Source of the DNA: an uncultured Prevotella sp.
GTDB lineage: Bacteria > Bacteroidota > Bacteroidia > Bacteroidales > Bacteroidaceae
Direction of reading: 5' to 3'
Assembly: GCA_944320285.1 (NCBI GenBank)
Contig: CALUGX010000001.1
Span: forward strand, 1 to 64,000
DNA: 64,000 bases
Shown in pieces: positions 59,812 to 64,000 of this stretch. Numbering within the stretch: the stretch's first letter is position 1; each line of letters starts with the position of its first letter. The position numbers and the translations under genes were made by a program. The notes under the pieces are model-generated. The model was not told where the DNA came from. It worked only from the letters and a program-made list of their open reading frames with translations, and did not search any database.

Positions 59812-59940
59812 TCCGCAAAGCTCCCCTTCATCAGTAGTTAAAGGAGTTAGAGTGGTTAATCGCTCTCTGCTGCCGCTAAGGAGTTAAAGACATTAGCCTT
59901 GTTGATAAAGTCCGGTAAAAGCGGATAGGGTGGTTGCGGG
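59812..59940 (+). repeat. TCCGCAA-ended interspersed element, copy 3 (129 bp)
   Basis: Starts TCCGCAAAGCTCCCCTTCAT, ends GGGTGGTTGCGGG. Shares AGTAGTTAAAGGA, GAGTTAAAGACATTAGCCTT and AAAGTCCGGTAAAAGCGGAT with copies 1 and 2, but the CCTCCCC centre is replaced by another short palindrome (AGAGTGGTTAATCGCTCTCT). Confidence 0.75.
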
Positions 59941-59958
59941 CATTACATTAAACATAAA

Positions 59959-60756
59959 ATGCTGAAAAGCGTGAAAATAAGAGAAGTGGTTGACGCCCTT
60001 GAACGTTTCGCGCCCCTGCCCCTGCAAGAGAGCTTTGACAATGCCGGCTTGCAGGTAGGACTGACAGAGGCGGAAGTATCAGGGGCTTTATTGTGCCTTG
60101 ACGTTACGGAGGCTGTTGTAGACGAGGCCGTGGCCTTGGGCTGCAACCTCATAGTGAGCCATCACCCGCTGATATTCCACGCGCTGAAGCACGTCACTTA
60201 CGAGAACGACGTGCAGCGCGCCGTGGCCAAAGCGTTGAAGAATGACGTGACGGTGGTGTCGATGCACACCAACATCGACAACGCCCCCGGAGGAGTAAAC
60301 TTCAAGATAGCGGAGAAGATGGCACTTGGCGACTGCCGCTTCTTTGCACCGAAGACCGTCTGCGGCATCGACTGCGGCAGCGGAGTGATAGGCTGCCTGC
60401 CTGAAGCCTTGGCTGCCGACGATTTCATAATAATGCTCAAGCGCACGTTTGATGTCGAATGTGTGCAGTGCAACCAGCTGTTGCGCCGGCCGATAAAGAC
60501 CGTAGCCGTGTGCGGCGGTGCCGGTTCGTTCCTTCTCGGCGACGCCATTGCCGATGGTGCGGACGCATTTGTCACGGGCGAGATGCACTATCATGAGTAC
60601 TTCGGTCACGAACAGGAGATACAGATAGCCGTCATAGGCCATTACCAGAGCGAACAGTTCACCAACGAAATATTCAAGGACGTGATAGAACGGGAGTGCA
60701 AGGGCGTGAAGGCATATCTCACGAAGACCAACACCAACCCGATAATTTATTTGTAA
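59959..60756 (+). CDS. Nif3-like dinuclear metal-centre protein
   Basis: 265 residues, NIF3/YbgI family, listed in databases as GTP cyclohydrolase I type 2 homologue, but the true reaction is unsettled. Metal ligands: SHHPLIFH, MHTNIDNAPGGVNFKIAEKM and the C-terminal GEMHYHEYFGHEQEI with the final His/Glu. ESFDNAGLQVG near residue 25 is typical. It lacks the middle domain some members have, giving the shorter type. The next gene, a zinc-ribbon protein, commonly follows it in Bacteroidales. Confidence 0.93.
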   Translation: MLKSVKIREVVDALERFAPLPLQESFDNAGLQVGLTEAEVSGALLCLDVTEAVVDEAVALGCNLIVSHHPLIFHALKHVTYENDVQRAVAKALKNDVTVVSMHTNIDNAPGGVNFKIAEKMALGDCRFFAPKTVCGIDCGSGVIGCLPEALAADDFIIMLKRTFDVECVQCNQLLRRPIKTVAVCGGAGSFLLGDAIADGADAFVTGEMHYHEYFGHEQEIQIAVIGHYQSEQFTNEIFKDVIERECKGVKAYLTKTNTNPIIYL

Positions 60757-60931
60757 CAGACCGGAATTTATCGCAAAAGGCAGACGGGTGACAGGCGAAC
60801 TACTTGTCATGCTCTGCTGTTCATATTAATCTGAATTTATAAACTGATAAACTACAAGGAATTTGATGGCCGCAGCAAGGCTGACTGCCTTGTCTGCTTG
60901 TCATCTGTCCCTTGGCAACTAAAAAAGAAAT

Positions 60932-61789
60932 ATGGCAAAGAAAGACCCTACAGACTTGTCAGTAGAGGAAAGGCTGAAGACCCTCTACCAGTTGCAAACC
61001 ACGCTGTCGGCCATCGACGAGGAGCGTGCACTGCGCGGCGAACTGCCGCTTGAAGTGCAAGACCTTGAAGACGAGATAGCCGGACTTACCACGCGCGTGG
61101 AGCATATCCGTAACGACATCAAGGAATTTGAGGATGCCGTAAAGCAGAAAAAGGCCGAGATAGCCGAGGCGCAGGCCAGCGTGGAACGTTACAAGGCGCA
61201 GCTCAACGACGTAAAGAACAACCGCGAATATGACACGTTGAGCAAGGAAATAGAGTTCCAGACGCTTGAAATCGAACTGTGTAACAAGAAAATACGCGAG
61301 GCCAACACCAAGGTGGAGGAGAAGAACGCGGACCTCAAAGCCACCGAGGAGCAGATAACCGACCGCCGCCAGGCCCTCGAAGAGAAGAAAAGCGAGCTGG
61401 ACGAGATAATGGACGAGACCCGCGCCGAGGAAGAACGGCTGAAGGCCAAGGCAAAGGATCTTGAGGGCAAGATAGAGCCGCGTCTCCTTGCCAGCTTCAA
61501 GCGCATACGTAAGAATGCGCGTAACGGTCTCGGTATAGTTTACGTGCAGCGCGACGCTTGCGGAGGATGTTTCAATAAAATACCGCCACAGCGCCAGCTT
61601 GACATCAGGATGCACAAGAAAATCATCGTCTGCGAATACTGCGGGCGCATATTGATAGACCCAGAACTGGCCGGCGTTAAGACCGACAAGCCCGTTGAGG
61701 AGAAGCCGAAGCGCAAGCGCGCAATACGTAAGCGCACCGTGAAGAAGGACGAGGGCGACGACTTCGTGCCCGAAGAGAAACTTTCATGA
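60932..61789 (+). CDS. Coiled-coil protein with C4 zinc ribbon
   Basis: 285 residues. Residues 10-180 form a long coiled coil (heptads rich in Glu/Lys/Ala, such as EEKNADLKATEEQITDRRQALEEKK). Residues about 200-250 are a zinc ribbon: DACGGCFNKIPPQRQ and VCEYCGRIL, two CxxC pairs. The last 35 residues are alternately basic (KPKRKRAIRKRTVKK) and acidic. It belongs to the widespread C4-type zinc-ribbon family found next to Nif3; suggested to bind nucleic acid, not shown here. Spacing from Nif3 is 175 bp with no clear terminator, so co-transcription is possible. Confidence 0.88.
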   Translation: MAKKDPTDLSVEERLKTLYQLQTTLSAIDEERALRGELPLEVQDLEDEIAGLTTRVEHIRNDIKEFEDAVKQKKAEIAEAQASVERYKAQLNDVKNNREYDTLSKEIEFQTLEIELCNKKIREANTKVEEKNADLKATEEQITDRRQALEEKKSELDEIMDETRAEEERLKAKAKDLEGKIEPRLLASFKRIRKNARNGLGIVYVQRDACGGCFNKIPPQRQLDIRMHKKIIVCEYCGRILIDPELAGVKTDKPVEEKPKRKRAIRKRTVKKDEGDDFVPEEKLS

Positions 61790-61814
61790 CAATGATATTT
61801 AAGACCTTCAGACC

Positions 61815-63122
61815 ATGAATAAGACAAATAAACAAAGTGGAAACATTGTGGCTATCGTGGCCATGATGTTCCTTTACGCCATGATTGCGTTTGTGACAAA
61901 TCTCGCTGCACCAATCGGCGTGATTTGGAAGAACCAGCCCGAACTCATGGGGAGCAATATGCTCGGAATGATGGGTAACATGATGAACTTCTTGGCCTAC
62001 CTCTTCATGGGCATCCCGGCGGGTAAATTATTGGTGAAGATAGGCTACAAGAAGACCGCTCTCTTGGCCATAGCCGTAGGCTTCGCCGGTGTGTTGGTGC
62101 AGTATCTGTCAGGCTTCCAGTCAGGTCTTGCCGGTTTCGGGGTGTACCTGCTCGGAGCGTTCGTCAGCGGTTTTTCGGTATGTATGCTTAATACCGTTGT
62201 CAACCCGATGCTTAACCTCCTCGGCGGAGGAGGCAACCGTGGCAACCAGCTCAATCTCATCGGCGGCACGCTCAACTCGCTTTCAGGCACGCTTACGCCT
62301 ATGTTGGTGGGCGCGCTTGTCGGGACTGTGACAAAGGAGACGGCCATCAGCGATGTCAACCTTGTGCTTTATATCGCTATGGCGGTGTTCGCCGTGGCAT
62401 ACGTGGTGCTGACGTTCACTCCCATCGCCGACCCTGAGATGGGCAAAGCCACACAGGACACCGTGTTTGAGCACAGCCCTTGGGCCTTCCGTCACTGCAC
62501 GCTTGGCGTAATAGGCATCTTTGTTTATGTGGGGATAGAGATAGGCATCCCCGGCACGCTTAACTTCTACATCTCAGACACGTCGGTTAAGGGGGCCGGA
62601 GTGTTGGGCGACGCCGCCGCCATAGGTGGTTTTGTTGCCGGAACATACTGGTTGCTCATGCTTGTGGGGCGCTTTGTTGCCGGTTTCATTGCCGACAAGG
62701 TGTCAAGCAGGGCCATGATGATCAACGTTTCTGCCGTGGCTATGGTGCTGATTTTGTTAGCCATTCTCCTGTCTAAGGACACCACTACGTCCATGCCGGT
62801 GTTCACAGGTTCGTCGTTCACTATGGTGACAGTGCCTGTCAGTGCGTTACTGTTGGTGCTTTGCGGACTGTGCACTTCTGTTATGTGGGCGAGCATATTC
62901 AATCTTGCAACTGAAGGTCTTGGCAAGTACACGGCCGCAGCTTCAGGCATATTCATGATGATGGTGGTAGGCGGCGGAGTGCTTCCGCTCATACAGAACC
63001 TTATCGCCGACAAGGCCGGATATATGATTTCTTACCTTGTACCGTTTGCAGCCCTTGCATATCTGTTGTTTTATGCGGTGTGGGGATGTAAGAACGTTAA
63101 CAAGGACATACCTGTTGACTGA
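61815..63122 (+). CDS. FucP/GlcP-type sugar MFS transporter
   Basis: 435 residues, 12 transmembrane segments. MNFLAYLFMGIPAGKLLVKIGYKKTALLA (MFS loop 2-3), NTVVNPMLNLLGGGGNRGNQLNLIGGTLNSLSG and the C-half FVAGTYWLLMLVGRFVAGFIADK are typical of the FucP family of sugar:proton symporters. The sugar cannot be read from the sequence. It starts 25 bp after the zinc-ribbon gene and has a strong terminator after it. Confidence 0.9.
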   Translation: MNKTNKQSGNIVAIVAMMFLYAMIAFVTNLAAPIGVIWKNQPELMGSNMLGMMGNMMNFLAYLFMGIPAGKLLVKIGYKKTALLAIAVGFAGVLVQYLSGFQSGLAGFGVYLLGAFVSGFSVCMLNTVVNPMLNLLGGGGNRGNQLNLIGGTLNSLSGTLTPMLVGALVGTVTKETAISDVNLVLYIAMAVFAVAYVVLTFTPIADPEMGKATQDTVFEHSPWAFRHCTLGVIGIFVYVGIEIGIPGTLNFYISDTSVKGAGVLGDAAAIGGFVAGTYWLLMLVGRFVAGFIADKVSSRAMMINVSAVAMVLILLAILLSKDTTTSMPVFTGSSFTMVTVPVSALLLVLCGLCTSVMWASIFNLATEGLGKYTAAASGIFMMMVVGGGVLPLIQNLIADKAGYMISYLVPFAALAYLLFYAVWGCKNVNKDIPVD

Positions 63123-63138
63123 CATTCAGTGACACCAT

Positions 63139-63192
63139 AAGCCCCCTTGTGTGCAGCCGGGTTTGAAGGCAGCCGCAAGGGGGCTTCTTTTT
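63139..63192 (+). terminator. Terminator after the sugar transporter
   Basis: AAGCCCCCTTG (63139-63149) and CAAGGGGGCTT (63176-63186), followed by CTTTTTAT. Confidence 0.85.
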
Positions 63193-63289
63193 ATATCGTT
63201 ATTTCTGAAATGTGGTAGGCTGTGCCGGCTGGGATGGTCTCTTAACCTTTTAATATTCTGTTTGTAACATATTTGTAATACATAATGCT

Positions 63290-63297
63290 TAATTTTG
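63290..63297 (+). promoter_or_regulatory. -7 element for the porin gene
   Basis: TAATTTTG, 20 bp before the ATG at 63318. No -33 TTG at the right distance. Confidence 0.4.
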
Positions 63298-63317
63298 CAA
63301 AAAAATTAAGACAAACG

Positions 63318-64000
63318 ATGTATAGCAAGTTATTCTTCTCTGCGGTGTTGGCTGTTTTTACGGCTCTTCCCGCGTGTGCCGGTGACGATGGTGACAAGAT
63401 AGACCGCACCCCGAAAGTGCACGGGACGATACGTGGAAAGTATGAATATCAGACGGAGGAAGGCGAAGGCCGCTTCCAAGTTCGCAATGCCCGCGTGAGC
63501 CTTGACGGTGACTTGACGAAAGTTGTGTCGTATAAGGTTGAGATAGACCTCTCTGACGAGGGACAGATAAAGATGCTCGACACTTACACGAGGCTTAAAC
63601 CCGTGCGCGGGTTGGACTTTACGATAGGGCAGATGCGTGCGCCTTTCACGATCGACGCCCACCGTTCGCCCCACTTGCAGTATTTTGCCAACCGCTCGTT
63701 CATAGCCAAGCAGGTGGGTAACGTGCGTGACGTTGGCGCCACGATTGGTTATTCGTTCAACGTCGGTTTCCCTATAATATTGCAGGCCGGTATGTTCAAC
63801 GGTTCGGGCCTTACCGACCAAAAGGACTTTTGGACGAGCAATGTTAACTTCTCGGCGAAGGCTCAGTTGTTTTTCCCGCGTGGTTTCAATCTTACTTTGA
63901 GCACGCAGAAGATAAAGCCAGACAATGTTTCGGTGATGATGTATGATGCCGGTGCGTTTTACCATGCCCACGGATGGCACGTAGAGGTGGAATACTTATA
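63318..64000 (+). CDS. Phosphate-selective porin O/P family protein (3' end beyond window)
   Basis: Partial: runs off the right edge. Signal peptide MYSKLFFSAVLAVFTALPACA, then a 16-18 strand beta-barrel beginning (KVHGTIRGKYEYQTEEGEGRFQVRNARVSLDGDL) of the OprO/OprP family: LKPVRGLDFTIGQMRAPFTIDA, RSFIAKQVGNVRDVGATIGY and AGMFNGSGLTDQ are family motifs. Such porins sit in the outer membrane and pass phosphate or other anions. No neighbours are visible to the right. Confidence 0.88.
   Translation, partial: MYSKLFFSAVLAVFTALPACAGDDGDKIDRTPKVHGTIRGKYEYQTEEGEGRFQVRNARVSLDGDLTKVVSYKVEIDLSDEGQIKMLDTYTRLKPVRGLDFTIGQMRAPFTIDAHRSPHLQYFANRSFIAKQVGNVRDVGATIGYSFNVGFPIILQAGMFNGSGLTDQKDFWTSNVNFSAKAQLFFPRGFNLTLSTQKIKPDNVSVMMYDAGAFYHAHGWHVEVEYL

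Larger units (their letters stand above)
59340..59958. other. Repeat-bearing region between nuclease and Nif3 genes
   Basis: No gene seen. From left to right: terminator, palindrome-family site G (59588-59643), promoter (59761-59790) and the third TCCGCAA-ended element (59812-59940), which ends 18 bp before the Nif3 gene and would be part of its leader. Confidence 0.55.

Overview
The window looks like a chromosomal segment of a Bacteroidales bacterium, most likely Prevotella in the broad sense. The reasons are SusC/SusD pairs, polysaccharide-lyase genes with short C-terminal tails, A-rich leaders without clear Shine-Dalgarno sites, and many promoters of the Bacteroidetes type (TTG, about 19-20 bp, then TAnnTTTG). 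I see no rRNA, tRNA, CRISPR array, transposase or integrase.

Layout. (1) 1-18.5 kb is a pectin utilisation locus. Two divergent SusC/SusD modules share a nearly identical 689-bp 5' end. The rightward module continues into a DUF4957/DUF5123 surface lipoprotein and a pectate lyase. Converging on it are a second pectate lyase and a GH28-GH105 fusion. Together these could cut homogalacturonan outside the cell, import oligosaccharides and remove terminal (unsaturated) galacturonic acid. The sensor/regulator is not in the window. (2) 18.5-28 kb is housekeeping and redox: a candidate small RNA, a DUF6359 lipoprotein, an ECF sigma factor, rpe with a 41-codon gene in front of it, a ScdA/hemerythrin-LuxR regulator, nrdD-nrdG and fabI. 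(3) 28-42 kb is an exopolysaccharide locus: priming sugar transferase, Wza-like exporter, Wzz, Wzy, Wzx, four glycosyltransferases and an acyltransferase-like protein. From about 33 kb it is clearly richer in A+T than its surroundings, which suggests an acquired, strain-variable core. An AAA-ATPase/PD-(D/E)XK gene sits at its edge. (4) 42-54 kb carries a RelA/SpoT protein with a broken hydrolase site, a DUF4301 protein, a CDP-alcohol phosphatidyltransferase, GtrA, a three-part GT2-DUF4922-SpoIID protein, an AmpG-like permease and a cation diffusion facilitator. (5) 54-64 kb carries a ZIP transporter, agmatine deiminase plus N-carbamoylputrescine amidase (putrescine synthesis), a 34-codon gene behind two CRP/FNR-like palindromes, a secreted nuclease, Nif3, a zinc-ribbon coiled-coil protein, a sugar MFS transporter and the start of a phosphate-selective porin.

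The most unusual material lies between genes. At least three dispersed families occur: a 123-175 bp element with TCCGCAA/TTGCGGA inverted ends (three copies), a CCTCCCC/GGGGAGG palindrome family often set as facing pairs, and an AAAAGG-N4-CCTTTT palindrome family (seven sites). Several spacers between co-oriented genes also hold long, unrelated inverted repeats. These, the twin susC ends, the small RNA candidate and the small genes are the best leads. No single novel multi-gene system is proven.
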